The notes under the pieces are model-generated. The model searched no databases, was not told where the DNA came from, and was given only the letters and a program-made list of their open reading frames with translations. Source: Herbaspirillum sp. (GTDB lineage: Bacteria; Pseudomonadota; Gammaproteobacteria; Burkholderiales; Burkholderiaceae_D). Taken from it: 64,000 nucleotides of DNA. The stretch covers positions 310,001 through 374,000 of the forward strand of contig NZ_JAGIBI010000002.1 of assembly GCF_017744395.1 (NCBI RefSeq), read 5' to 3'. A program made the translations under genes and the position numbers. This document shows positions 45,857-53,770 of this stretch, one piece after another. The stretch's first letter is position 1; every line of letters starts with the position of its first letter.

Positions 45857-46459
45857 CTATTCGACGGCATCGGTCAGCACCAGGTCGAGCGGCATGTCAT
45901 GCGCTTCGGCAGCGAACTCGACCAATCCGAAGCCATAACACACCCCTACCGCCAGCGGACGGTGCGGGCCTGCCAGCGTACGGTCGTAATATCCGCCGCC
46001 ATAACCCAGGCGCATGCCGGCGGCATTGAAACCGACGCAGGGCACCAACAGCGCCTGCGGCTGTACCAGCGGCGCCTCTTCGCCGGGCACCAGCGTTCCC
46101 AGCGCATCTTTTTTCAGTGGTTCTCCTGGCAGCCAGCGGCGAAATTCCAGGGGCGCCTCCCGGGCGGCCACAATCGGCAACGACAAGTGCACCCCGCGCG
46201 CGACCAGCGCGTTATAAGCGGCAAGGAGATCCGGTTCCCCGCGGATGGGATGGTAGACGCCGAGGCTGGCGATGCCGTGCGACAGGCACCAGGCCAGCAC
46301 GCGGCGGCCGATCAGTTCGTCCGAGACCGCCTTGCCGTGCGTATCCAAGGCTTTGCGGCGCGCCAGCAGGTCGGCGCGCAAGGCGGTCTTGAACTGCTTT
46401 TCCAGGGCTTTTTCCCGGTCCGGCGCGTGGGTGCCGCATGCTATGCTTGGCGTCGTCAT
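45857..46459 (-). CDS. 5-formyltetrahydrofolate cyclo-ligase
   Basis: A 200-aa MTHFS/YgfA-family enzyme converting 5-formyl-THF to 5,10-methenyl-THF with ATP. Key motifs: LRADLLARRKAL, LVPCVGFNAAGMRLGYGGGYYDRTL (substrate/ATP loop) and MPLDLVLTDAVE at the end. ATG 46459 is chosen over the GTG at 46480. It is convergent with metF, so folate one-carbon functions cluster here, and head-to-head with the lytic transglycosylase gene with only 37 nt between starts. Confidence 0.92.
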   Translation of the reverse strand: MTTPSIACGTHAPDREKALEKQFKTALRADLLARRKALDTHGKAVSDELIGRRVLAWCLSHGIASLGVYHPIRGEPDLLAAYNALVARGVHLSLPIVAAREAPLEFRRWLPGEPLKKDALGTLVPGEEAPLVQPQALLVPCVGFNAAGMRLGYGGGYYDRTLAGPHRPLAVGVCYGFGLVEFAAEAHDMPLDLVLTDAVE

Positions 46460-46496
46460 CTGTTCCGTTGTCTTATTCACAGTAGGTTGTACAAGA

Positions 46497-48479
46497 ATGC
46501 GCCTGAAGAATTATTTGTTCGGCAAATGCCTGCGTCCGCTGGCAGTTTCCCTGGCCGTGGCCATCGGCGCGGGCTTCGGCCTCGTTCCCGAAGCCCAGGC
46601 GCAGAAGCGCCTTGCGCCCGACGCTTCCCCGGACGACATCTTCCTGGCGCTGCGCCAGGCCGCCGCCAGCGACAACGGAGCGCTGGCGCAGGACCTGGCG
46701 GGGCGCCTGTCGGGTTACGAGCTGCAGTCGTACGTCGACTATTATCGGCTCAAACCGCGCGTGCGTGACTATTCCGCCAGCGAGCAGGAGATCCGCGACT
46801 TCATGGCCCGCTACGAAGGCCAGGCCCTGGTCGACCGCCTGCGCAACGATTGGCTGCTGGCGCTGGGCAAGACCGGCAACTGGGCCTTGTTCGACGAGCA
46901 ATATCCGAAGTTCGTACTGGACGACGACGTGCAGGTCAAATGCTTCGCCCTCAACTCGCGCGCGCTCAAGGGAGCCAACGTCGCCGACGAGGCGCGCGCG
47001 CTGCTGGTGACGCCCAAGGATTACGGCCAGGGCTGCAGCGACCTGATCGCCACGCTGGCGCAGAACGGCCAGTTCAGCGACGCCGACGTCTGGTTCCAGA
47101 TCCGCCAGGCCGCCGAGAATGGCAACACCACTGTCGCGCGCCGCGCCTCGGTGCTGGTCGACAGCGGCGACGCCACCGTGCAGCAGGTCATGGACAAGCC
47201 CGCGCTGATGCTGGCCAAGGGCCCCGGCAGCGGCGCCGCCAACCATCAGCTCTATATTATCGCGCTGGGCCGTATCGCCAAGAGCAATCCGGCCCAGGCC
47301 GCGAGCTATCTCAGCGACCGCGGGCGCCAGATGACGGCGCAGGAAATCGCGCAAGGCTGGGCGCAGATCGCGCTGGCGGCTTCCTACAAGCTGGCGCCGG
47401 AAGCGCTGGACTACTGGCGCCGCGCCAAGGATGCGCCGCTGACGCAGGACGCGATGCAATGGAAGGCGCGCATGGCGCTGCGCGCAGGAGACTGGAAGAC
47501 CGTGCGCAGCACCATCGAAGGCATGCCCGCGGCGCTGCGCAACGACATCACCTGGGTCTACTGGCTCGGCCGCGCGCTGAAAGAGGACGGCCAGAACGAG
47601 GCCGCGCGCCGCCTGTTCGAATCGATCTCCGCCAACTTCAGTTTCTACGGCCAGCTGGCGCTGGAGGAGCTGGGCCAGAAGATCACCATCCCGCCCGGCC
47701 CGACGCCGCCGACGGCCGGCGAGATCGCCGTCTATTCGCAAAATGCCGGTTTCAAGCGTTCGCTCAAGTTCTACCAGCTCAACCTGCGCTACGAGGCGAT
47801 CCGCGAATGGAACTGGGAACTGCGCAAGATGAGCGACCGCCAGCTGCTGGCCGTGGCCGAGTATGCGCGCCAGAACGACGTGCTGGACCGTATGGTCAAT
47901 ACGTCCGACCGCACCCGTTCCGAGTTCGACTTCACTCAGCGCTTCCCGGCGCCGCACCTGACCGAGATGAACGCGGCCACGCGTCCGCTGGGGATGGAGA
48001 ATGCCTGGGTCTACGGCCTGATCCGCCAGGAGTCGCGCTTCATCAAGAGCGCTCGTTCGCACGTCGGCGCTTCCGGCCTGATGCAATTGATGCCGGCTAC
48101 CGCCAAGTTCGTCGCCAAGAAGATCGGCATGACCGAATTCACCTCCGACCAGGTCAACGACATCAATACCAACCTGCTGTTGGGCACCAGCTATCTCGGC
48201 ATGGTGCTGAACAACCTGGACGGCTCGGAAACGCTGGCCACCGCCGGCTACAACGCCGGGCCGGGCCGCCCGCGCACCTGGCGCTCGACGCTGCCGCGCA
48301 CGGTCGAGGGGGCGATCTTCGCCGAGATCATCCCGTTCAACGAAACCCGGGGCTATGTCAAGAACGTGATGTCCAATGCGACGTACTATGCGGCCATGTT
48401 CGAGAACCGTCCGCAATCGCTCAAGCAACGCATGGGCACGGTGGCGCCTAATTCCAACGTAGCCACCGACCTGCCCTGA
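46497..48479 (+). CDS. Soluble lytic murein transglycosylase (Slt70-like)
   Basis: A 660-aa periplasmic enzyme that cleaves peptidoglycan glycan strands with 1,6-anhydro product. Signal peptide RPLAVSLAVAIGAGFGLVPEAQA. A long superhelical U-domain (about residues 40-480) precedes the catalytic SLT domain: VYGLIRQESRFIKSARSHVGASGLMQLMPATAKFV with the catalytic Glu in QESRF, and ATAGYNAGPGRPRTW. Start 46497 gives the signal peptide; the ORF-track start runs through the antisense of the cyclo-ligase. First gene of a rightward run to 52222. Confidence 0.93.
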   Translation: MRLKNYLFGKCLRPLAVSLAVAIGAGFGLVPEAQAQKRLAPDASPDDIFLALRQAAASDNGALAQDLAGRLSGYELQSYVDYYRLKPRVRDYSASEQEIRDFMARYEGQALVDRLRNDWLLALGKTGNWALFDEQYPKFVLDDDVQVKCFALNSRALKGANVADEARALLVTPKDYGQGCSDLIATLAQNGQFSDADVWFQIRQAAENGNTTVARRASVLVDSGDATVQQVMDKPALMLAKGPGSGAANHQLYIIALGRIAKSNPAQAASYLSDRGRQMTAQEIAQGWAQIALAASYKLAPEALDYWRRAKDAPLTQDAMQWKARMALRAGDWKTVRSTIEGMPAALRNDITWVYWLGRALKEDGQNEAARRLFESISANFSFYGQLALEELGQKITIPPGPTPPTAGEIAVYSQNAGFKRSLKFYQLNLRYEAIREWNWELRKMSDRQLLAVAEYARQNDVLDRMVNTSDRTRSEFDFTQRFPAPHLTEMNAATRPLGMENAWVYGLIRQESRFIKSARSHVGASGLMQLMPATAKFVAKKIGMTEFTSDQVNDINTNLLLGTSYLGMVLNNLDGSETLATAGYNAGPGRPRTWRSTLPRTVEGAIFAEIIPFNETRGYVKNVMSNATYYAAMFENRPQSLKQRMGTVAPNSNVATDLP

Positions 48480-48532
48480 TTCGAACCTGTTCCGCCGCGA
48501 CGCCGGCGGTGCAGGGCTACAGGAGGTGCAGC

Positions 48533-49501
48533 ATGGCAGTACGCAAGATTCTCGTCGTCGGCGGCTCAGGCTTCATCGGCACGCGGCTGGTGCAACTGCT
48601 GGGCGGCGCCACCGATTGCCGCGTCATGGTGCCGACCCGCCGCTACGAGCGCGCCAAGCACCTGCTGGTGTCGCCGGTAGTGTCGGTGGTGCAGGCGGAT
48701 ATCCACGATGACGCGATGCTGTCGCAACTGGTGGCCGAGGCGGACGTGGTGATCAACCTGGTGGGCATCCTGCATTCGCGCCCGGCGCGCGGCGGCCAGC
48801 CTTACGGCGCGGATTTCGAGCGGCAGCATGTGATCCTGCCGCGCCGCATCGCCGCCGCTTGCGCGCGGCATGGCGTGCCGCGCTACCTGCACATGAGCGC
48901 GCTGGGCGCCGATGCGAACGGGCCGTCGATGTACCTGCGTTCCAAGGCGGCCGGCGAGCGCGAGGCGCTGGCGGCGCCCGGGGTGGAAGTCGCCGTCTTC
49001 CGGCCTTCGGTCGTGTTCGGCGAGGGCGACCATTTCCTCAACCTGTTCGCCGGCCTGCAGAAGCGCTTCCCGGTGATCCCGCTGGGCAGTGCGCAGGCGC
49101 GCTTCCAGCCGGTGTACGTGGGCGACGTTGCGCAGGCTTTTGGCAAGGCGGTTACACTGCCGCATGTGGGCGGCAAGATATATGAGCTGGGCGGACCGCG
49201 GCAGTACAGCTTGCGCGAACTGGTGCAACTGGCGGGCTGGTACAGCGGACATCGGCGTCCCATCGTGGCTTTGCCGCCGGCGCTGGGCCTGTTGCAGGCC
49301 TGGATGCTGGAACGCTTGCCGGGCAAGCTGATGAGCCGCGACAATGTCGCCTCGATGCGGGTGGACAATGTCATGTCCACCCGCATCGCGCCGGAATTGG
49401 AGCTGGTCCCGACGGCGCTGGAAGCGGTCGCGCCGGCCTGCCTGGCGCCGTACAATCCGCAGCGCCAGTTCGATACGTTCCGCAGCAACGCAAGGCGCTA
49501 A
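48533..49501 (+). CDS. Complex I NDUFA9-like NAD(P)-binding protein
   Basis: A 322-aa atypical short-chain dehydrogenase. Rossmann motif KILVVGGSGFIGTRLVQLL, then ADVVINLVGILHSR, LHMSALGADANGPSMYLRSKAAGE (Tyr/Lys in YLRSK) and FRPSVVFGEGDHFLNLF, all typical of the NDUFA9-like/UbiA-associated group. The start follows an excellent AGGAGG at 48521. Enzymatic role in bacteria unknown; relatives bind NADPH and may act in quinone or respiratory chain biology. Confidence 0.85.
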   Translation: MAVRKILVVGGSGFIGTRLVQLLGGATDCRVMVPTRRYERAKHLLVSPVVSVVQADIHDDAMLSQLVAEADVVINLVGILHSRPARGGQPYGADFERQHVILPRRIAAACARHGVPRYLHMSALGADANGPSMYLRSKAAGEREALAAPGVEVAVFRPSVVFGEGDHFLNLFAGLQKRFPVIPLGSAQARFQPVYVGDVAQAFGKAVTLPHVGGKIYELGGPRQYSLRELVQLAGWYSGHRRPIVALPPALGLLQAWMLERLPGKLMSRDNVASMRVDNVMSTRIAPELELVPTALEAVAPACLAPYNPQRQFDTFRSNARR

Positions 49502-49554
49502 GAACAGGTTCCAAAACGTTCGCGCCATTTTTCGATCCCAAGAAAAGAGCCTTT

Positions 49555-50256
49555 ATGCAAGACACAGAACTCGATCCGGTATTGTCCGAAACGCTGCGCA
49601 AGGCCGGCCGCCATATGCCGACGCTGGTGATCGGCAACAAGAATTACTCGTCGTGGTCGATGCGCCCGTGGGTGGCGATGACTGCGTTCGACATCCCTTT
49701 CAAGGAAGTGCGGGTGCTGCTGGACCAGCCCGACACCGCTGCCGAGATCGCCCGCTATAGCGGCTCTGGCCGGGTGCCGGTCTTGCTGGACGGTGACATG
49801 GCGATCTGGGATTCGCTGTCCATCTGCGAATACCTGGCCGAGCAGTTTCCCGAGCGCGGCCTGTGGCCGGCGCGCACCGACGCGCGCGCCATCGCGCGCA
49901 GCATCAGCGCCGAGATGCACTCCGGTTTCACCGGCCTGCGCAGCGCCATGAGCATGGACATCCGCGGCCGCTATCCGGGCCAGGGACGCACGCCCGAGGC
50001 GCAGGCCGACATCGGCCGCGTCTGCGAGATCTGGGAAGAGTGCCTGTCGCAGTTCGGCCACCATGAATTCCTGTTCGGCGACTTCTCGATCGCCGACGCC
50101 TTCTATGCGCCGGTGGTGATGCGCTTCACCAGCTACCAGGTGCCGCTGGCGCCGGCGCTGCAAGCCTATGCCGACCGCGTCAGGGAGCATCCGGCCGTGG
50201 CGCGCTGGATTGCCGAGGCCCTGGCCGAGAAGGAAATCCTGCCCGGCCACAAATGA
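49555..50256 (+). CDS. Glutathione S-transferase family protein
   Basis: A 233-aa GST. The N-terminal thioredoxin-like domain has LVIGNKNYSSWSMRPWVAMTAF (likely catalytic Ser) and the glutathione-site SGSGRVPVLLDGDMAIWDSLSICEYLAEQF-type segment; the helical domain follows (FLFGDFSIADAFYAPVVMRF). Start at 49555 has AAGAG 5 nt upstream; ATG 49615 (MPTLVIGNKN) is an alternative that matches family lengths better. Overlaps cca by 4 nt. Confidence 0.88.
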   Translation: MQDTELDPVLSETLRKAGRHMPTLVIGNKNYSSWSMRPWVAMTAFDIPFKEVRVLLDQPDTAAEIARYSGSGRVPVLLDGDMAIWDSLSICEYLAEQFPERGLWPARTDARAIARSISAEMHSGFTGLRSAMSMDIRGRYPGQGRTPEAQADIGRVCEIWEECLSQFGHHEFLFGDFSIADAFYAPVVMRFTSYQVPLAPALQAYADRVREHPAVARWIAEALAEKEILPGHK

Positions 50257-51494
50257 TGAAGACCTACACCGTCGGCGGCGCAGTGCGCGACGGCCTGCTC
50301 GGCCTGCCGGTGAAGGACCGCGACCACGTGGTGGTCGGCGCCACGCCCGAAGAGATGCTGGCGCAGGGCTTCCGTCCGGTGGGCAAGGATTTCCCGGTAT
50401 TCCTGCATCCCGATACCCACGAGGAGTACGCGCTGGCGCGCACCGAGCGCAAGACCGCGCCCGGTTACAAGGGGTTCGCTTTCCATGCCGCGCCCGACGT
50501 TACTCTGGAAGATGACCTGGCGCGGCGTGACCTCACCATCAACGCCATCGCCCAGGACGAGGATGGCACGCTGGTCGATCCTTATCACGGCCAGGCGGAT
50601 ATCGAACGCCGCATCTTCCGCCATGTCTCCGACGCCTTCATCGAGGATCCGGTACGCATCCTGCGCGTGGCGCGTTTCGCCGCCCGTTTCGCCGATTTCA
50701 CCGTGGCGCCGGAAACCAATGCGCTGATGCGGCGCATGGTGGAGGAGGGCGAGGTCGATGCGCTGGTGCCGGAGCGTGTCTGGCAGGAAATCGCGCGCGG
50801 CTTGATGGAGGCGAAACCCTCGCGCATGTTCGAGGTGCTGCGTGGCTGCGGCGCGCTGGCGCGCATCATCCCCGAGCTGGATGCCCTGTGGGGCGTGCCG
50901 CAACCGGAAAAATGGCATCCCGAGATCGACACCGGCGTGCATGTGATGCTGGCCATCGACTGGGCCGCAGCGCAAGGCCATGCCTTGCCGATCCGTTTCG
51001 CCGTATTGATGCACGACCTCGGCAAAGGCGCCACGCCGCCCGAAATGTGGCCGCGCCACCATGGCCACGAAGCGCGTAGCGTGCAACTGGCCGAACAGGT
51101 CTGCGCGCGCCTGAAGGCGCCGGGCGACTGCCGCGACCTGGCGCTGATGACCGCGCGCGAACACGGCAATGTCGGCCGCGCCTTCGAGATGCGCCCGGCC
51201 ACGCTGGTGACGCTGTTCTCGCGCTGCGACGCCTTCCGCAAGCCGCAGCGCTTCGTCGACATGCTGCGCGCATCCGAATGCGACCACCGCGGCCGCACCG
51301 GTTTCGAAGACGAGCCCTTTCCGCAGGCCGCTTACCTGGAGGGGGCGCTGAAGGCGGCGCAAGGCATCGATGCCGGCGCCATCGCGAGCCAGCACCAGGC
51401 GCAGCCGCAAAAGATTCCCGAAGCGATCCATGCCGCGCGCAGCGCGCAAGTGGAAGCGTTCGTTACCACCCATCGGCCAGCGGAGCCGGACTGA
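50253..51494 (+). CDS. cca: CCA-adding tRNA nucleotidyltransferase with HD domain
   Basis: A 413-aa class II enzyme (E. coli 412 aa) that builds or repairs the 3' CCA of tRNAs. Nucleotidyltransferase core: YTVGGAVRDGLLGLPVKDRDHVVVG, then DLARRDLTINAIAQDEDG and EDPVRILRVARFAARF. The C-terminal HD domain (FAVLMHDLGKGATPP, HHGHEARS) gives phosphodiesterase/phosphatase activity in this group. Coupled to the GST gene by a 4-nt overlap and to the GNAT gene by 2 nt. Confidence 0.96.
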   Translation: MMKTYTVGGAVRDGLLGLPVKDRDHVVVGATPEEMLAQGFRPVGKDFPVFLHPDTHEEYALARTERKTAPGYKGFAFHAAPDVTLEDDLARRDLTINAIAQDEDGTLVDPYHGQADIERRIFRHVSDAFIEDPVRILRVARFAARFADFTVAPETNALMRRMVEEGEVDALVPERVWQEIARGLMEAKPSRMFEVLRGCGALARIIPELDALWGVPQPEKWHPEIDTGVHVMLAIDWAAAQGHALPIRFAVLMHDLGKGATPPEMWPRHHGHEARSVQLAEQVCARLKAPGDCRDLALMTAREHGNVGRAFEMRPATLVTLFSRCDAFRKPQRFVDMLRASECDHRGRTGFEDEPFPQAAYLEGALKAAQGIDAGAIASQHQAQPQKIPEAIHAARSAQVEAFVTTHRPAEPD

Positions 51495-51496
51495 AT

Positions 51497-52222
51497 ATGG
51501 CCAATTCCCTTTTCTCCTGGCTCAAGCGCCTGGGCGGCAGGCCGGATGCCGGCGGCGACGCGCCGCTCAAGGCCGAGCGGCCGATGGTGTTCGTCAAGGA
51601 GTTGTCGCCGAAGTCGCGCCGCCACCTGCTGCGCCATTTCCTGGCGCTGGAAGACCCGGACCGGCTGCTGCGCTTCGGCTCCAAGCTGTCCGACGACATG
51701 GTGACCCGCTACGTGGAGAACATCGACTTCGCGCGCGACACCGTGTTCGGCGTGTACGACCGCAGGCTGCGCCTGCTGGGCGTAGGCCACCTGGCCTTCG
51801 CGCCGCGCGAGAGTTCGCGCATCAGCGGCGCCACCATCAAGCCGGTGGTGGCCGAGTTCGGCGTCTCCGTTTCGGCCGCCGCGCGTGGCCTGGGCGTGGG
51901 CACCAAATTGTTCCAGCGCGCGGCCATGCATTGCCGCAATGCCGACGTCGATACGCTCTACATGCACTGCCTGTCGTCCAACAAGGTGATGCTGCACATC
52001 GCCAAGAAGGCCGGCATGGACATCCACCGCGACTATGGCGAGGCTGATGCCTACCTCAAGATCAGCCCCGCCAATTCGGCCACCGTGTTCCAGGAAGCGA
52101 TGGAGGAGCAGGCCGCCATGCTGGACTACATCGTCAAGGCCAACTTCAAGGCATTGCTCAAATGGGGAGCGCGCGTGACGGGCATCGGCGGCAAGGGAAA
52201 CGGGAGCGGCGGCAAGCCTTGA
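51497..52222 (+). CDS. GNAT family N-acetyltransferase
   Basis: A 241-aa protein with a GNAT fold: LLRHFLALEDPDRLLRFGSKLSDD, GVYDRRLRLLGVGHLAF, VAEFGVSVSAAARGLGVGTKLFQRAAMHC (acetyl-CoA pyrophosphate loop, GLGVG) and DTLYMHCLSSNKVMLHIAKKAGM. The N-terminal 30 residues and C-terminal Gly/Lys tail are extensions. Substrate unknown. Last gene of the slt to GNAT run. Confidence 0.85.
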   Translation: MANSLFSWLKRLGGRPDAGGDAPLKAERPMVFVKELSPKSRRHLLRHFLALEDPDRLLRFGSKLSDDMVTRYVENIDFARDTVFGVYDRRLRLLGVGHLAFAPRESSRISGATIKPVVAEFGVSVSAAARGLGVGTKLFQRAAMHCRNADVDTLYMHCLSSNKVMLHIAKKAGMDIHRDYGEADAYLKISPANSATVFQEAMEEQAAMLDYIVKANFKALLKWGARVTGIGGKGNGSGGKP

Positions 52223-52248
52223 TCCGGCCCGCACAAGGCCTTGCCCAC

Positions 52249-52277
52249 ATGACCTGTGGCGCAATGCGGCGCATAAT
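52249..52277 (+). promoter_or_regulatory. Candidate sigma-70 promoter of phhA
   Basis: ATGACC (4/6) and CATAAT (5/6) separated by 17 nt, about 30 nt before the phhA ATG. Confidence 0.4.
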
Positions 52278-52306
52278 ATGCGTCTCACCTTGAAAACGGA
52301 TTTGCC

Positions 52307-53188
52307 ATGAGCACCAATCCCAACACCGACGACTTTTTCGCCACTGTCGCGACAAAATCCGACAGCGGCGCATTGCGCGGCGACTACAGCCAGGCTGACG
52401 CCAACTACGTGGTGGCGCAGAGCTGGAACAGCTATACCCCGGAGCAGCATGCCCGCTGGCGCCGCCTGTACGAACGCCAGGCCAGGCTGATCCCGGGCCG
52501 CGCCTGCGACGTCTTCATCGACAGCCTGAAGGCGCTCGACGTCGCGCAAGGCATCCCGCGTTTCGACCGCACCACCGAAGCCTTGTACAAGGCCACCGGC
52601 TGGCAGCTGGTGGCGGTGCCCGGCCTGGTGCCGGACCAGACCTTCTTCGAGCACCTGGCCAACCGCCGCTTTCCGGTGACGGTCTGGCTGCGCGAAGAGC
52701 ATGAGTTCGACTACATCGTCGAACCCGATGTGTTCCACGACTTTTTCGGCCATGTGCCGCTGCTGTTCAACCCGATCTTCGCCGATCACCTGCAGGAATA
52801 CGGCAAGGGCGGCCTGAAGGCGCTCAAGCTGGACGGCCTTGCCTACCTGGCGCGCCTGTACTGGTACACCATCGAGTTTGGCCTGATCCAGAGCGAGCAG
52901 GGGCTACGCATCTACGGCGCCGGCATCCTGTCTTCGGGCGGCGAGGTCGAGTATTGCCTCTCCAGCGGCCAGCCGCGCCGCATCCCGTTCCAGGTCGAGC
53001 GCATCATGCGTACGCTGTACAAGATCGATTCGTACCAGGAAACCTATTTCGTGATCCGTGATTTCGAGCAACTGTTCCACGACACCGCGCCCGACTTCAC
53101 GCCGCTTTACGATCGGCTGAAAGCGCAGGAGGCGCTGCCGGCCGATACCTTGCTGGCGGGCGAGACCAACCTGCCGGCCAATCGCTGA
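52307..53188 (+). CDS. phhA: Phenylalanine 4-monooxygenase
   Basis: A 293-aa pterin-dependent, non-heme iron hydroxylase turning Phe into Tyr, the usual bacterial size. Iron ligands are in EPDVFHDFFGHVPLLFNP (two His) and LYWYTIEFGLIQSEQG (Glu). Pterin and substrate contacts around GWQLVAVPGLVPDQTFFEHLANRRFPVT. No regulatory ACT domain. Start ATG 52307. The Ior-type enzyme downstream suggests aromatic amino acid breakdown. The expected dehydratase phhB is not in the window, so pterin recycling is encoded elsewhere. Confidence 0.95.
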   Translation: MSTNPNTDDFFATVATKSDSGALRGDYSQADANYVVAQSWNSYTPEQHARWRRLYERQARLIPGRACDVFIDSLKALDVAQGIPRFDRTTEALYKATGWQLVAVPGLVPDQTFFEHLANRRFPVTVWLREEHEFDYIVEPDVFHDFFGHVPLLFNPIFADHLQEYGKGGLKALKLDGLAYLARLYWYTIEFGLIQSEQGLRIYGAGILSSGGEVEYCLSSGQPRRIPFQVERIMRTLYKIDSYQETYFVIRDFEQLFHDTAPDFTPLYDRLKAQEALPADTLLAGETNLPANR

Positions 53189-53263
53189 ACTTGTGCCATC
53201 CGCTACCACCGCCATCCCGGCTTTCGCCGGGGTGGCGGATGCGTGCGTTCAGCGAAGGGGAAT

Positions 53264-53376
53264 AAAAAAACGGATCTGACAGGGGAGGCCAGATCCGTTG
53301 AGCTAGTGGTGCTTTCAACACTAGAGGGGAGGAACCTTGCACAGAGAATGGATACCAATCAATCGCTGTTCAAGTG
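53264..53376 (-). ncRNA. Candidate small RNA with two CCTCCCC motifs
   Basis: Minus-strand unit of about 113 nt. It ends in a textbook terminator (ACGGATCTG / CAGATCCGT stem, 11-nt loop GCCTCCCCTGT, seven T). A second stem CTAGTG / CACTAG lies just upstream, preceded by a single-stranded GGTTCCTCCCCT. The CCTCCCC motif at 53282-53288 and 53326-53332 could pair with Shine-Dalgarno sequences, as in known anti-SD sRNAs of alpha- and betaproteobacteria. No ORF. A promoter sits at the right distance. Confidence 0.55.
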
Positions 53377-53382
53377 AGTCTT

Positions 53383-53411
53383 ATTAAACGCCCGCCGCGC
53401 CGCCAGTCCAA
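53383..53411 (-). promoter_or_regulatory. Candidate promoter of the sRNA
   Basis: Minus strand TTGGAC (53406-53411), 17-nt spacer, TTTAAT (53383-53388, 5/6 to the -10 consensus). Predicts transcription from about 53376. Confidence 0.45.
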
Positions 53412-53770
53412 TTCCTTTTACCGGTTGTTACATTCGCGCTTCGCTTGTAACACCCCGCCTGTTTTTTGACAGCCGGAAATATTGTTGTTTGGCCCTTTCC
53501 GGCATTTTCTTCTTTGCAAACTCCTTCTTTCCGCAGGACTTGCGGAATTGTTTCCGGCTTGCCAAAAGAACGCCCAAAACCGCCGGAAGCCCTGCTGCGA
53601 CGCGCGTAGCGGGCCTCCCATCGTTGTGCTACCTTGATTTCATAAATAGAAATAAAACCAGCGCCCACAAGGCGCCGGCGTTTTGATTGCCAGCGCGGCC
53701 AGGCCCACACTAAGCCCGGCAGCACGGGCGCATGTGAAACCAAGAACACGATTTTTGGCACGGAGACCGC

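Larger units (their letters stand above)
53189..53770. other. Intergenic region, 582 nt, between phhA and the Ior-type gene
   Basis: From left to right: a hairpin after phhA (CCGCCATCCCGGC-TTTC-GCCGGGGTGGCGG, 53210-53238) related to the REP-like repeats; the candidate minus-strand sRNA with terminator and promoter (53264-53411); then about 350 nt of lower G+C with no recognisable gene. The 125-aa minus ORF at 53384-53761 lacks coding features. Confidence 0.7.

Noticed and set aside
53384-53761. 125-aa minus-strand ORF in the phhA/Ior gap
   Set aside because: No ribosome site, no recognisable domain, composition not like coding DNA here.
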